A stretch of 64,000 bases of DNA from Campylobacterota bacterium (GCA_020633995.1 JACKCO010000003.1:434001-498000); one strand, 5' to 3'. Counted from the stretch's first letter, positions 27,001-35,971 are shown. Made by a program: numbers and translations. The notes: generated from the sequence alone by a model not told the origin.

Positions 27001-29925
27001 CAAGAAGCAAGCTCAAACTACGCAACAGAAAGCTGTTACTTCAACGTGTTTAAAAACAACGTACCAGTAAGTGAAACACCAGACGATTCATCACGCGCAA
27101 CACTTAAGTTGATCAATGGTGATCAGTTCCTTGCAGGAGTTCCAGCGTCAGAATGGCCATTCCAACGCGCACACCACTTCTTCTTCTTTGCAATTCCTGA
27201 CGATCCAGGAGCATCATGTCACATGACCATTGGTTGGAATGAAATTACTGGTGATGCTCGTGCATTCCCTGGTAACTTCCCATACATTGGTGAGCCAGTT
27301 GTAGAATTGTTGCCAGACGTACCAGCTGTTCCGTTTGACCTAGACGGTCTCAAGACTCCTAAGTCAACCGTTTCAGTTGATGGCAGCATCATGTGCTTTG
27401 GTAGCTTTGACAGTGCAGGCTTTGGTCCAGACGTTCCAGTCAGCACCATCGACGACAGTGGAACAGTATATGTTTCACACGGCGGTAAGTTGACCATCAC
27501 ACGTCCAGACACAGACCTGAGCCCATTTGATCGTAACAGTGTTCCATACCAATGCGTATGCGCAACAACCATTGCACAACGTATTTGGAACGACTACGAT
27601 GCAGCTGGAACTGACCGTGTACTACAATTGAGCGGTTGTGTAGATCTTCCACACGACCAAGTCAAGTTTGACACTAAGTACGCTGTACAACCTGTTGGTA
27701 TCACAGCAGATATGCTTGATGCTCGCAAAGTTGCCACACGTGGTTATGTCCGCTTGAGCTTTGAAAACCCAGAACGTGATCCACTTCGTGACGCAACCGG
27801 CGCTGAAGAAGTCAACATTGGTTGGTTCTTTGACGACCAAGGCACACATCGTCAGTTCTTGAAATCACCGCTTGCACACAAAACAACACCATTTGCTCGT
27901 TACATGACCCGTGCAACAGAAAGTGTAAACGCGCCGTTTGATGCTAAAGTTGGTGCTGATACAGCAGACGTTGACCTTGAGTCACTCCTGTTCATCGGCC
28001 CTGGCGATCAAGTAGTTCAAATGCGTGTTGCTGGTGCAACCATGTCAGATCCATTCTTGCTTGACATTTCAGGTCACCCAACAGAACCTATTGCTGGTTG
28101 TGTTCGTGAGTTTGTCTCACTACGCTCAACCCGTGACAGCTTCAAAGACCGTCATGTCTCAGAAGGTGATCATGCAGTGTTGTTTGGTGAAAATGGCGGC
28201 CGTGCCGGACTTGGTACACGTCACTGGAACGAACACTCACACGATGCATGGAACAGACTTGGCAAAGACCACGTAACTGTTTGCCCACTTGGTGACATGA
28301 TCGTTGAAGTTAACAACGACTTGATCGTAACTGACCGTCTTGCATTGATTGCAAGCACACAGTTTGGTAAAAATGCTGACCAACGCTTGACTTTCTACTC
28401 AGCATGTGAGCGTGAAATTCGCATCACCAAAGGTGCAGAGCTTGACTTGAGCAGCTTTGGTAAAGACGCTGAGGGCAACCCACTTGAACACCTGCAACAA
28501 ATTGTGTTTGCTGGTAAAGTTAAGTTGGTTGTTGAAGATGGTGCGATCATTCGTCTTTCAGACGTTGCACGTACCAGCAACGGCAACGGTGTAGTACTGT
28601 ATTTCAACGACGATTCACGCCTTGTGTTTGAAGGTCTTGAAAACAGAGCAAGCATCCCAAGAAATCTGTCAGCAGAACAATCACAAGCTCGCCGCACAAA
28701 ACTGATGGGTAATGGCCAAATCTGGATTAACAAAAACGCACGCATGCAAATACTTGGCAATGCAGACGTTGGTGTTCAGTCAGACCAGCTTTCACCAAAC
28801 ACAGACATTAACCTGAGCGTTCGTCGTCAAGGTGTAGTTGAAATTGGTAACGCTCTGCAGTCTGGCGGTTCATTTAGTGTTGGTAACTTTGCTGACCAAA
28901 ACCTTCGTAGTGTTCGTTCACGTGAAACAGGTGACAGCCCATGCTCAATCGTGTTTGTATTGACACTTGGTGGTGGCGACAATGAAGAGGGTCAACCAAC
29001 ATTCCACATTGACCGTGAAGGTTTCTGTGGTTGGGCAGCTGGCTTGGTTAACAAACCTACCGGTGTACCAAACGGCTCAGCAGATCCTGCACTCAACCCA
29101 GTGCTTGACGCAAACGGCCAAGCAGAAGTTGACGTTAATGGCAACCCAGTGTTTACCCCAGCTGAAGATGCGTGGGAAGCAATGCCGCTTCATAACGTTG
29201 CAATGGTCAAACTTGAACTAGCTGATGGTCTGTTTGAGCACAAACAAACATTTGATGGTTCAAGCAACAAAGCATCACTCATGATGTTCAGCAAGTCAAT
29301 GAACCCTGAAAACCTTGAAGACGAAGACCCAGCAATGATAGCAACCGTGTTTGAAATGGACGTCAACGGGCGTGAAGAGCTTTCAATGATCGGTGGTGGT
29401 AACATCATGCAAATACCATGTGTACCAAACCCAGACACTGTCAATGGTTGCTACCCTGTTTGCATTTGGGATTACCAAGGTGCTATCAATCAAGTAGTGG
29501 TTGATGAAGAAACCGATGAAACCGACAATGTAACAGTTGGCATCATGGCGTCAAACCGTCAAACGGCACAACGTGATGTAACAAATGTTGAAGGTGATGT
29601 AGAAAATCTTCAGCCATACGATGCTTCGGGTAAAACAGTGATGGGTGATGTTGATGCTGCGTGCAGCTTTGTTATGGTTCAAGATCTTCAAAGTCAAAAA
29701 GCTCCAATGGCTAACTTTGCTAGCACTAAAGATGGCCGTGATCGCGTCTCTTACGTAAACGCGGTAAGCGTCAAATATGACACTGTTGAAGGTGGCCAAA
29801 TTGCACGAGAAGAAGATCCTAACTTGGTTATTTCCGTTAACAGTAAAGAAAGTGCGCAAGAGTCAGGTACCGTTGCAGTTAACTTGACCCCAGATAATCA
29901 GGTAGATGAATACGTGACTAACTAA
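24094..29925 (+). CDS. Giant Cys-rich exported protein, probable surface/envelope protein
   Basis: This 1943-residue protein has a signal peptide (MNSHVRKLLMYAAFFGGFL..ASA) and then a very acidic, beta-rich looking chain with Asp/Pro/Gly turns. I count about 36 cysteines, spread over the full length, many in GC or CxxC contexts (AICKVCDD, CNCTL). No known domain is recognised. Codons for Phe, Asn, Asp, His and Tyr are mostly C-ending and Pro is mostly CCA, unlike neighbouring genes; this suggests very high expression. AGGAG precedes ATG 24094. It is followed after 84 bp by an outer-membrane barrel gene that shares both traits. A disulfide-linked outer layer is my best inference. Confidence 0.85.
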   Translation: MNSHVRKLLMYAAFFGGFLMHDASAVVDWVPIGLPDGGGAPAFVDVSPNNADMFYVFDGDGTYQYGDLIDETNPQIFNIPNNVPFQSIGGDDTLNIFGTVYDAPPSDPITPGIQVLDGGGFPQECSLKINGDIILDATLADMFINVEEKTILEPFFLPPDDPDGLELGCSQIYFETAENTFITVCLFDSLIIRGTTNKEITDDYIFQDMIVTFAGPGTVEFQLTNGTSVWFTGDVDDAEYDIGNGLFQNGLELNPDTGLFEWQTLNNNAGGCKVFVLMDQTQADLDAGVNKVVFKRKDLSVDEDLHCTVGVGPNSVFTYLHDDVTGEVNPDFLDGFGCVAFDVSNPGIGRLILFIQGAYIKNFDPIVPDAVMLDDPNGDPADPANQIYPEVDIDGFPLFDFGQLVAKFPFNDGAFIVAGHFVESFDPEIISGCDINNPLQPFDPGYDWSLPAGVRAICKVCDDMSYMNRSNAPDPYITSKDTRRGLMVLNDCQNHGKLASDPYWDLYNSDDFDGPFYAYSNIDNNLFLTRHGCVVGVNGKLDIYHNTFMDYAAGAVNQVDPVAEIDVDFDTSIIKKRNPSALIIDGLDPALFVTGNPFDGDFTSEFIAADPFINQFPTKAEMCLRGDGTLYLRESASSFDGYMFNLWDDIYFNDSWCQPPFFLVFLADHGPDGILPYLYTYYEGIPDFAEADVEFLTTVGLGTYDGFSLSTNFDTVIEGEGEHVLDVEGCWKVNGLVNTSAVDKATGLARVYADGDVGGKGADLSSNEFNDRTGVMCVASLFLDHRGCEIDEFGTQIVRPLPGDDTTEYNRYNSGTMFFNNYMDLCNCTLRHSDVTKFVDCLPLFSEPGITGGERLFFTEEFWGPGDVDVEFIESSPNRYRFPEIGLTNSMLDLQESLNASGVRFVVKDILGSPDRTGDNCSHIRFNDHGDALDTLLTGMGRVFLCGSTFNLMADDRISDPLDPDAGLFQEASSNYATESCYFNVFKNNVPVSETPDDSSRATLKLINGDQFLAGVPASEWPFQRAHHFFFFAIPDDPGASCHMTIGWNEITGDARAFPGNFPYIGEPVVELLPDVPAVPFDLDGLKTPKSTVSVDGSIMCFGSFDSAGFGPDVPVSTIDDSGTVYVSHGGKLTITRPDTDLSPFDRNSVPYQCVCATTIAQRIWNDYDAAGTDRVLQLSGCVDLPHDQVKFDTKYAVQPVGITADMLDARKVATRGYVRLSFENPERDPLRDATGAEEVNIGWFFDDQGTHRQFLKSPLAHKTTPFARYMTRATESVNAPFDAKVGADTADVDLESLLFIGPGDQVVQMRVAGATMSDPFLLDISGHPTEPIAGCVREFVSLRSTRDSFKDRHVSEGDHAVLFGENGGRAGLGTRHWNEHSHDAWNRLGKDHVTVCPLGDMIVEVNNDLIVTDRLALIASTQFGKNADQRLTFYSACEREIRITKGAELDLSSFGKDAEGNPLEHLQQIVFAGKVKLVVEDGAIIRLSDVARTSNGNGVVLYFNDDSRLVFEGLENRASIPRNLSAEQSQARRTKLMGNGQIWINKNARMQILGNADVGVQSDQLSPNTDINLSVRRQGVVEIGNALQSGGSFSVGNFADQNLRSVRSRETGDSPCSIVFVLTLGGGDNEEGQPTFHIDREGFCGWAAGLVNKPTGVPNGSADPALNPVLDANGQAEVDVNGNPVFTPAEDAWEAMPLHNVAMVKLELADGLFEHKQTFDGSSNKASLMMFSKSMNPENLEDEDPAMIATVFEMDVNGREELSMIGGGNIMQIPCVPNPDTVNGCYPVCIWDYQGAINQVVVDEETDETDNVTVGIMASNRQTAQRDVTNVEGDVENLQPYDASGKTVMGDVDAACSFVMVQDLQSQKAPMANFASTKDGRDRVSYVNAVSVKYDTVEGGQIAREEDPNLVISVNSKESAQESGTVAVNLTPDNQVDEYVTN

Positions 29926-29940
29926 CGCATAACAAAAAAA

Positions 29941-29966
29941 GCTGAGCGAGCAGTCGCTCGCTCAGC
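29941..29966. other. Intergenic hairpin between the two surface-protein genes
   Basis: GCTGAGCGAGC / GCTCGCTCAGC, a perfect 11-bp stem with a 4-nt loop, 15 bp after the giant gene stop. It follows A7 but has no T-run on the plus strand, so it is more like an mRNA-stabilising or partial-termination hairpin than a full terminator. Confidence 0.6.
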
Positions 29967-30009
29967 ACCAAACAAAAGAAAAGTTACCTTAAACTAAAAG
30001 GGAGTGATA

Positions 30010-32202
30010 ATGAAACAAACAGTACGGGCACTGGCTGTGCTGGGGCTGTTGGCATCTAGCCACGCCTTTGCAACACATGAGTTTCGTTCTCCGTGGATTT
30101 CGGAGCGCGGGCCGCTTGTGTACACTGAGTTTGATAAGCTCAGAGAGGATAAGTGGAATTTTAATATGTGGTCAACAGCGCATCTCAAAGACGCGCACAA
30201 AGCCTACATAAAACATGGCACAGACTCAGAACCACTGACAAAGCTCTTTTTCAACTCAGATAGTTTTAAACTTAAAGACGCATTGCCAAACAGAGGCGTT
30301 GGTAGCTTTGATCGCGAAAACTACAGTCCACTATGGAGCACCGTGCGCGTTAAACCACGTGCGCATTACAAAGAATATGGCATGACGATGGGTGCTCGCT
30401 TTGACTACCCAGTGTGGGAAGGTAAAGGCCGTGTTGGACTTCGTGGAACACTGCCAATGCGCTGCATTGAAATTGAACGCCAAGATACACTTGATGTGAA
30501 TGCTGATCCACTTTCAGATGTTGTCAGAAAACGTTGCATTCGCGTCAACAGAACTGGATTTAATTCAGCTGTAAAGAATGCTGAACAAGTAGTCGATAGT
30601 GAGACTTTCAAGACTGTTGAAGACAAGCTTGCTGCTGGTGTAGAGAATGTGAGTAAACTAGTTTCGGCTCTGACAAAACCTACGGCTGCTGCAGTTGTAG
30701 CAAAGGTTGTCAAAGATGCTCGTGATGGTGCTGCTGATGGTGATAACATTAGCACAAAATATGCAACTAGATCGCAAGGTTTGGCTGATCTGCAAACTAG
30801 CGTTTTTAACAAGGCGCTTGGTGCGGAATCAAACAGTAGCTCTCACGGTACTGTTAATGGCACTGCGTATCGTGCCGACTTTGTTAAAGCATTGCGTGGA
30901 CTTGATTTCAGTGGTTGTTCGTATAACGCCTTTGTTCAGGCAACAAATGCTACTGACATAGCAGCTCCTTCAAAGGATGCAGAGTTTAGGCTTGGTGGTC
31001 ATGATATTGCTGTACCGAATGCACAGACTGTTGATGTTGCTACAGGTACTTTTGAGCTTGCCGATAGGCGTGCTGCATGCATCGGGCTTACTCGTTCAAC
31101 TGGCTGTGTCAATAGTCCTCACTACGCTGGTTACCAGTATTTTAACAAAACTACTGACCGAGATGATACACTATCAACATCTCGTGTTAAAGCATGGGTT
31201 GAAGATAAAGATATAGTCACATTTGCAGGATCTTCAAATGTCAAAGACAATCAAATAGTTGTTTTTGATAACAACACAAACCTTAAAGACATGTGGGATA
31301 AACTCACTGACTGTGACCTTGAAAATCTATGGTTTACATTTCGTCATGATGTTGATTCAACCGACAATGACAAACGTTCGGATGTTAATGGTGCAAATTG
31401 TACAGCTGTGCAGCGTGCGCTTGATAACAATGTACGCAAGTACGAAGACTTCGACTTCCGTCCGCTTCGCTTCATGGCTGGCAACGGCTTTGAGTTTGAA
31501 ACATCAAAACGCACCGGCGTTGGAGACTTAGACATCGACTTGTTTTATGAACATCGCTTCAACGACTGCTGGATGGGCGAGTTGTTCTTTGGCGTTCGCT
31601 TTCCAACTGCAAGTGGCGGCACAAAATGGGGTAACCCATACCGCCCACGTCTTGGCAATGGCGACCACTGGGAAGTAAAGCTTGGTGGTACCGCTGCTTG
31701 GGATGCATGCAAGTACTTCATGTTCAAGATGGACTTGTACTACAGCTGGGTGCTTGAAGACAGTGAACATCGTGCAGCAACCTTTAAAGGTGCATGCGTG
31801 AAAAATGTTGGTCCATGTGTACAAGCTGACGTTGACTGGGGCTACTTTGTTGGTCGCTTTGACTTCAACTTCACACATCCAAAGACTGACAAAATTATGT
31901 CAATGATTGGTTATGAAATCTACTACAAAACACGCGACAAAATTTGCTACAAAAATAACAAAGTTCAGTCATGGCTTGGCAGAAAACTTAATGACAAAGG
32001 TGTATTTGTAGAGCAGCTTGATGAGCTTGATCCTTGTCTTGCTCGCAAAAATACCGAGTCTGTTGGGCACAAAGTTCGTGGTGAATGGATGTACAGATTG
32101 TCCAAATACTGCGAAATCTTTGCTGGCGGAACATGGACCTTTGCTGGTCAAAACATTGCCCGTGACAAAGACTGCCACGGCGGTGTGAACGTACGCTTCT
32201 AA
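30010..32202 (+). CDS. Cys-rich outer-membrane beta-barrel protein
   Basis: The 730-residue product has a signal peptide (MKQTVRALAVLGLLASSHAFA). Alternating amphipathic strands dominate the second half (DIDLFYEHRFNDCW; YYSWVLEDSEHR; FVGRFDFNFTHP). The C-terminal residue is Phe (GGVNVRF), the usual outer-membrane assembly signal. It carries about 15 cysteines, far more than typical barrels and reminiscent of chlamydial MOMP cross-linking. Codon use matches the giant protein upstream. ATG 30010 is chosen because GGGAG lies just before it. It may be a porin or an anchor for the giant protein; I recognise no specific family. Confidence 0.85.
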   Translation: MKQTVRALAVLGLLASSHAFATHEFRSPWISERGPLVYTEFDKLREDKWNFNMWSTAHLKDAHKAYIKHGTDSEPLTKLFFNSDSFKLKDALPNRGVGSFDRENYSPLWSTVRVKPRAHYKEYGMTMGARFDYPVWEGKGRVGLRGTLPMRCIEIERQDTLDVNADPLSDVVRKRCIRVNRTGFNSAVKNAEQVVDSETFKTVEDKLAAGVENVSKLVSALTKPTAAAVVAKVVKDARDGAADGDNISTKYATRSQGLADLQTSVFNKALGAESNSSSHGTVNGTAYRADFVKALRGLDFSGCSYNAFVQATNATDIAAPSKDAEFRLGGHDIAVPNAQTVDVATGTFELADRRAACIGLTRSTGCVNSPHYAGYQYFNKTTDRDDTLSTSRVKAWVEDKDIVTFAGSSNVKDNQIVVFDNNTNLKDMWDKLTDCDLENLWFTFRHDVDSTDNDKRSDVNGANCTAVQRALDNNVRKYEDFDFRPLRFMAGNGFEFETSKRTGVGDLDIDLFYEHRFNDCWMGELFFGVRFPTASGGTKWGNPYRPRLGNGDHWEVKLGGTAAWDACKYFMFKMDLYYSWVLEDSEHRAATFKGACVKNVGPCVQADVDWGYFVGRFDFNFTHPKTDKIMSMIGYEIYYKTRDKICYKNNKVQSWLGRKLNDKGVFVEQLDELDPCLARKNTESVGHKVRGEWMYRLSKYCEIFAGGTWTFAGQNIARDKDCHGGVNVRF

Positions 32203-32261
32203 GCTTAGGGCGTACACCCAATCATTTTTTACGTTTTGTTTGAAAAAAACGTTACAGTTAC

Positions 32262-32305
32262 ACGAAAAAGAGGCGATTTTGGTCGCCTCTTTTTCGTTTT
32301 GTCTT
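32262..32305 (+). terminator. Rho-independent terminator after the barrel gene
   Basis: ACGAAAAAGAGGCGA / TCGCCTCTTTTTCGT, 15-bp arms with a 6-nt loop, followed by TTTTG. Confidence 0.9.
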
Positions 32306-32333
32306 GTTTGTGGGATTTCGGCCTGAGGACTTC

Positions 32334-32998
32334 GTCATGCCGGCCTGTGAGCCGGTATCCACACGAGCACGCAAGTAAAGCGTAGATTTGACCTATGGAC
32401 TCCGGATCAAGCCCGGAGCGACGAGTTGAGGTATCGCAAACTTGACCCACAAGTAGTAGTGCTACAATTTATATGAAAATCACGCACAGTAATGGCTCGT
32501 GGGTCGCAGTGACACCCTGATCAAGTCAGAGGGTAGACTCGGCGTCGAGCTTATTCCTGGCTTAACTGGGGGCCAGTCTTTCAAACACAGTTCGTCACCC
32601 TGGACTCCGATCCAGGGTCCATTGTTTTCCACTTGGGGTGGAATGACGAGTTCTGGATCCTGAAACAATACTCTGATCAAGTCAGAGCACATGGTTCAGG
32701 AAGGCGTTATTTTATACTCATGACGTCATCCTGAATTTATTTCAGGATCTGATTATATTGCATAGTTCTTTGTATCGACGTACAATACTTCGATCGGTAA
32801 TCTTATTTTCATTTGCATTAACCAAAAAGACTTGCTGTAAGCAGGGGGGCTTTGACAACTCTGATCATTACTGTCCAAAGTTCTTTGAAATACTCACAAG
32901 AAGCTGAGGATTATACGTATTTTATGCTGAGCATCTCCAAGTACTTGTCATGCTGGCCCTACCAACTCGTCATACCGGCCCACGAGCCGGTATCCATG
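32334..32998. repeat. Dense cluster of REP-like palindromes
   Basis: In the 916-bp gene-free gap 32203-33118 there are at least six related palindromes. Clear ones are 32334-32360 (GTCATGCCGG..CCGGTATCC), 32594-32620 (GTCACCCTGG..CCAGGGTCC), 32725-32750 (GTCATCCTGAA..TTCAGGATCT) and 32969-32998 (GTCATACCGG..CCGGTATCC). Broken ones lie near 32395-32425, 32500-32545, 32640-32660 and 32670-32695. They are of several sequence subfamilies, so they are not one tandem array. No other gene is seen here. Confidence 0.8.
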
Positions 32999-33048
32999 GT
33001 AATACTAATGTGGGTACAGATAACGGCATAGCCGCCCCCGACAAACGT

Positions 33049-33077
33049 TTGGCTGGACACAGGCCATATGCTATACT
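33049..33077 (+). promoter_or_regulatory. Sigma-70-type promoter for the AAA-nuclease gene
   Basis: TTGGCT (33049-33054), a 17-bp spacer and TATACT (33072-33077), about 42 bp before the chosen start. Confidence 0.7.
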
Positions 33078-33118
33078 CATGCTTTATGTTTCTACACGAT
33101 CAAGGAGATCTAAAAATA

Positions 33119-34672
33119 ATGAAATTTTTCAATACCGCAGGCCCAATTAATCCAGACAAACATTATTTTGTACCTGATAGATTTAACGACACACAGGTGC
33201 GTCAACTCATTGACCAAGAAAAGTACTTTATCTTGCATGCACCGCGCCAAAGTGGTAAAACCACGGGTATGGTCCAATTTGTCAAAGAATTGAACCAGCA
33301 GGGCAAATACAAAGCGCTTTACGTCAACATTGAAGCCGCGCAGGCCGCGCGCAGTGACGTTGAACAAGCGATGTTTACCATCATGCGTGCTATTAAAAAT
33401 GCTATCAGTCTCTATTTTGGCCAACAAGATGTTGGCTATCTCCACCTGGAAGAGAGAACAAAAACCTCTGATATGATCTCGGGTAATAATCTTGCAGACT
33501 TTTTACAATTTTGGTCAGCCAACTCAGACAAACCAATTGTGCTATTTATTGACGAAATCGACTCTCTGGTTGGCGATACACTCATTTCCGTGTTGCGTCA
33601 GCTGCGTGCTGGCTATGCAAGCAGACCAGACTTTTTCCCTCAGGCTGTGTGTTTGGTGGGTGTGCGTGATGTGCGCGACTACCGCATTTGGTCTGACAGT
33701 GCACAGGCAACGGTGCTGGGTGGTAGTGCATTTAACATCAAAGCAAAGAGTTTAACGCTTGAAAATTTTAGCCTAGCCCAAACGCGCTACTTGCTCTGCC
33801 AGCACACGCACGAAACGGGACAAAAATTTACTGATGATGCAATTGAGTATGTGCAATACCTGACGCAAGGTCAGCCATGGCTTGTTAACGCTTTGGCCTA
33901 TCAAGCTTGCTTTGAAGATGTTACAGATCACACGCAAACAATTACCAAAGAGATTATTGATCGGTCAAAAGAGCAACTCATTAAACAGCGAGATACACAT
34001 ATTGACCAACTGGTTGATAAATTGCGCGAGCCTCGTGTGCGGGCAATCATGGATGCGTTGCTTGCAGGCCTTGGTGGTGAGCAAGACTTTCCGACCGATG
34101 ATTTGCAATATGTCAGAGATTTAGGCCTTATCAGTCAGCGTGGTATCTCAATTGCCAACCCAATTTACCAAGAAATTGTTCCTCGCGAGCTTAGCTACAC
34201 AAAACAAGAAGCACTGCTCTCTCAACCTATGTGGTACATTAATGATGATGGTTCGCTGAATATGGCAGCAATGCTTGAAGGTTTTACACAATTTTACCGT
34301 GAAAACTCACAAGTTTGGTTAGAACGTTTTGCCTACAAAGAAGCCGGCCCGCACATCCTGCTTTTGGCTTATTTACAGCGAGTGGTCAACGGTGGTGGCA
34401 CTATTCACCGTGAATATGCCCTTGGCCGAGGACGGCTTGATATTTTAGTTTGCTGGAAGGCTCAACGCATTGTTATTGAGCTCAAGGTTGCGCGCAATCC
34501 AAATACGATTCCTGACGGCCTGGCACAAACAGCCGAGTACATGGACGCCAACAATGCAACCGAAGGACACTTGGTGGTTTTTGACCGCAGTGATGACAAA
34601 AGCTGGGATGACAAAATTTTTATGCGAACCGAACATCAGGGAAAATGGACCATCCACGTGTGGGGATTGTAG
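33119..34672 (+). CDS. AAA-like ATPase fused to a C-terminal PD-(D/E)XK nuclease domain
   Basis: The 517-residue protein has Walker A APRQSGKTT (about 41-49), Walker B IVLFIDEIDSL (about 140-150), and a helical lid region. A C-terminal nuclease-like core follows: GRGRLDILV with Asp near 440, then IVIELKV with Glu-x-Lys near 453-455, then QTAEYMD. Known AAA-ATPase_like/PD-(D/E)XK fusions are widespread, of uncertain role (mobile-element or defence links have been proposed). ATG 33119 has AGGAGA upstream and starts the conserved part; the frame is open from 33068. It is a single-gene unit with its own promoter, next to a repeat cluster. Domain calls are firm, function not. Confidence 0.87.
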   Translation: MKFFNTAGPINPDKHYFVPDRFNDTQVRQLIDQEKYFILHAPRQSGKTTGMVQFVKELNQQGKYKALYVNIEAAQAARSDVEQAMFTIMRAIKNAISLYFGQQDVGYLHLEERTKTSDMISGNNLADFLQFWSANSDKPIVLFIDEIDSLVGDTLISVLRQLRAGYASRPDFFPQAVCLVGVRDVRDYRIWSDSAQATVLGGSAFNIKAKSLTLENFSLAQTRYLLCQHTHETGQKFTDDAIEYVQYLTQGQPWLVNALAYQACFEDVTDHTQTITKEIIDRSKEQLIKQRDTHIDQLVDKLREPRVRAIMDALLAGLGGEQDFPTDDLQYVRDLGLISQRGISIANPIYQEIVPRELSYTKQEALLSQPMWYINDDGSLNMAAMLEGFTQFYRENSQVWLERFAYKEAGPHILLLAYLQRVVNGGGTIHREYALGRGRLDILVCWKAQRIVIELKVARNPNTIPDGLAQTAEYMDANNATEGHLVVFDRSDDKSWDDKIFMRTEHQGKWTIHVWGL

Positions 34673-34785
34673 GCTCATTAATCAAGAAAACTTGCTGATA
34701 ATCAGATTTTTTGCCTTGTGGTCGTGCTTAAGCTAGACTGACTAAATTGGTCTAAAAAATAAGTTGCACCTTGTTGGGGGCATGT

Positions 34786-35559
34786 ATGAGCGCGTCATTA
34801 TCATCCGTTCCGACACAGCTTTTTGTTGGCAGTGCGCAGCAGTGTGTGCAACAGAGCATGCAATTGCTTAAGCGCTCTTTTTGTACTCAGCAAAAAAAGC
34901 AGTCAACGTTTGCAAGGCTGAGCGGCTACTGCTCATGCGTGCAATGTCAGATGCTTGCAGCCAAGCAGCACCCTTTTGTTGTCTGGCTTTGCCCAGAGCG
35001 TGACTACCGTGTTGATGACCTTGACGTTATTTTTGCGCGCACAGCACTTATGCTTGAGCCGGGGCAACATTTCTTTTTTATTTTAGAGCAGGCGCAGCAG
35101 CTGACGCCGGCGACGGCAAACCGGCTGCTTAAGGTGCTTGAAGAGCCACCGCCGGGCTATTACTTTTTTCTGTACACGTCAAACGAGCAGGCAGTGTTGC
35201 CAACCATTCGCTCGCGTGCGTTAGTGATTAGGCTAGCGCCAGATGCTGTTGTCCTGCAGCATCCATTGCTTGATTTTTTTACCACACCGGCCAAGCGTGA
35301 TGATGCATTTGGCTTTGAGGCTGTGTTACGTGAGCACAAATTTTCTCCCACGCAGGCAACCGAGTTTGCCCAACTGCTGTTTGAGCAGATGAGTGGTAAG
35401 TTGCGCCAGGCCTATGTGAACAAGCGGGCTTTGCATGAGGGTGAGGTTGCGTTTGCGCGGCAGGCGGTTGAATTTTTGCAGGAGGTGCTTAAACGTCCTC
35501 CGCAGCCTGGAGGGGCAGATATTTTTTTGAAGATGCTCTTTTTGACGTTTCCGCGGTAG
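34786..35559 (+). CDS. holB: DNA polymerase III delta' subunit-like protein
   Basis: The 257-residue product looks like a clamp-loader delta' ATPase-fold subunit. It has FFFILEQAQQLTPATANRLLKVLEEPPPGYYFFLYT and the following IRSRALVIRL. An N-terminal Cys pattern (YCSCVQC) sits where these proteins often have a zinc module. There is no Walker A lysine motif, as expected for delta'. It would help load the sliding clamp at the replication fork. It is shorter than E. coli HolB (about 330 residues), with a reduced C-terminal collar. ATG 34786 is preferred over the TTG at 34771; GGGGG precedes it. Confidence 0.82.
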   Translation: MSASLSSVPTQLFVGSAQQCVQQSMQLLKRSFCTQQKKQSTFARLSGYCSCVQCQMLAAKQHPFVVWLCPERDYRVDDLDVIFARTALMLEPGQHFFFILEQAQQLTPATANRLLKVLEEPPPGYYFFLYTSNEQAVLPTIRSRALVIRLAPDAVVLQHPLLDFFTTPAKRDDAFGFEAVLREHKFSPTQATEFAQLLFEQMSGKLRQAYVNKRALHEGEVAFARQAVEFLQEVLKRPPQPGGADIFLKMLFLTFPR

Positions 35560-35576
35560 GGATACACAAGTTCTGG

Positions 35577-35596
35577 GTCCCCGCCTGCGCGGGGAC
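35577..35596. repeat. REP-like palindrome
   Basis: GTCCCCGC-CTGC-GCGGGGAC, perfect 8-bp arms, between holB and the GIY-YIG gene. Confidence 0.75.
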
Positions 35597-35677
35597 GACG
35601 AAGTGGTGGTAGTGGCGTATAGTTATTTTTTGTTGCACTTGAAGTAGGAAAATCATTTATCTCATGGGTGGGGTATA

Positions 35678-35971
35678 ATGTCGTACAGTACATACATAAT
35701 GACTAATAAGCCTAGAGGCGTTTTATATATAGGCGTTACGAGTAATCTTGCACAAAGAGTTTTACAACATAAACAGAAAAAGATAGATGGTTTTACACAA
35801 CAATATAACATCTCTCAACTTGTGTGGGTTCAAACTAGTTACTCAATTCGAGAAGCTATTACGCTTGAGAAACGCTTAAAGAAGTGGAACAGACAGTGGA
35901 AAATAGAGTTGATAGAATCAAAGAATCCCAACTGGCATGATCTATCTCAGGTCTTGTTTAATATTGATTAA
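35678..35971 (+). CDS. Small GIY-YIG nuclease domain protein
   Basis: The 97-residue product is a stand-alone GIY-YIG domain: the first strand TYIMTNKPRG, the YIG strand LYIGVTSNLAQRV with the conserved Arg, HKQKKIDGFT, and the catalytic-Glu helix AITLEKRLKKWNR. Such proteins (UvrC-like, YhbQ/UPF0213 relatives) are common and often horizontally moved; their cellular role is mostly unknown. A GGGTGGGG sequence sits right before ATG 35678. It is flanked on both sides by REP-like palindromes (35577-35596, about 35990-36020, 36144-36286). Confidence 0.92.
   Translation: MSYSTYIMTNKPRGVLYIGVTSNLAQRVLQHKQKKIDGFTQQYNISQLVWVQTSYSIREAITLEKRLKKWNRQWKIELIESKNPNWHDLSQVLFNID

Noticed and set aside
32334..32998. 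Possible CRISPR array
   Set aside because: Repeats differ in sequence and orientation, spacing is irregular, each is itself a palindrome, and no cas genes are nearby.
35672..35679. TATAAT before the GIY-YIG gene as a -10 box
   Set aside because: It overlaps the start codon at 35678 and has no -35 partner at the right distance.
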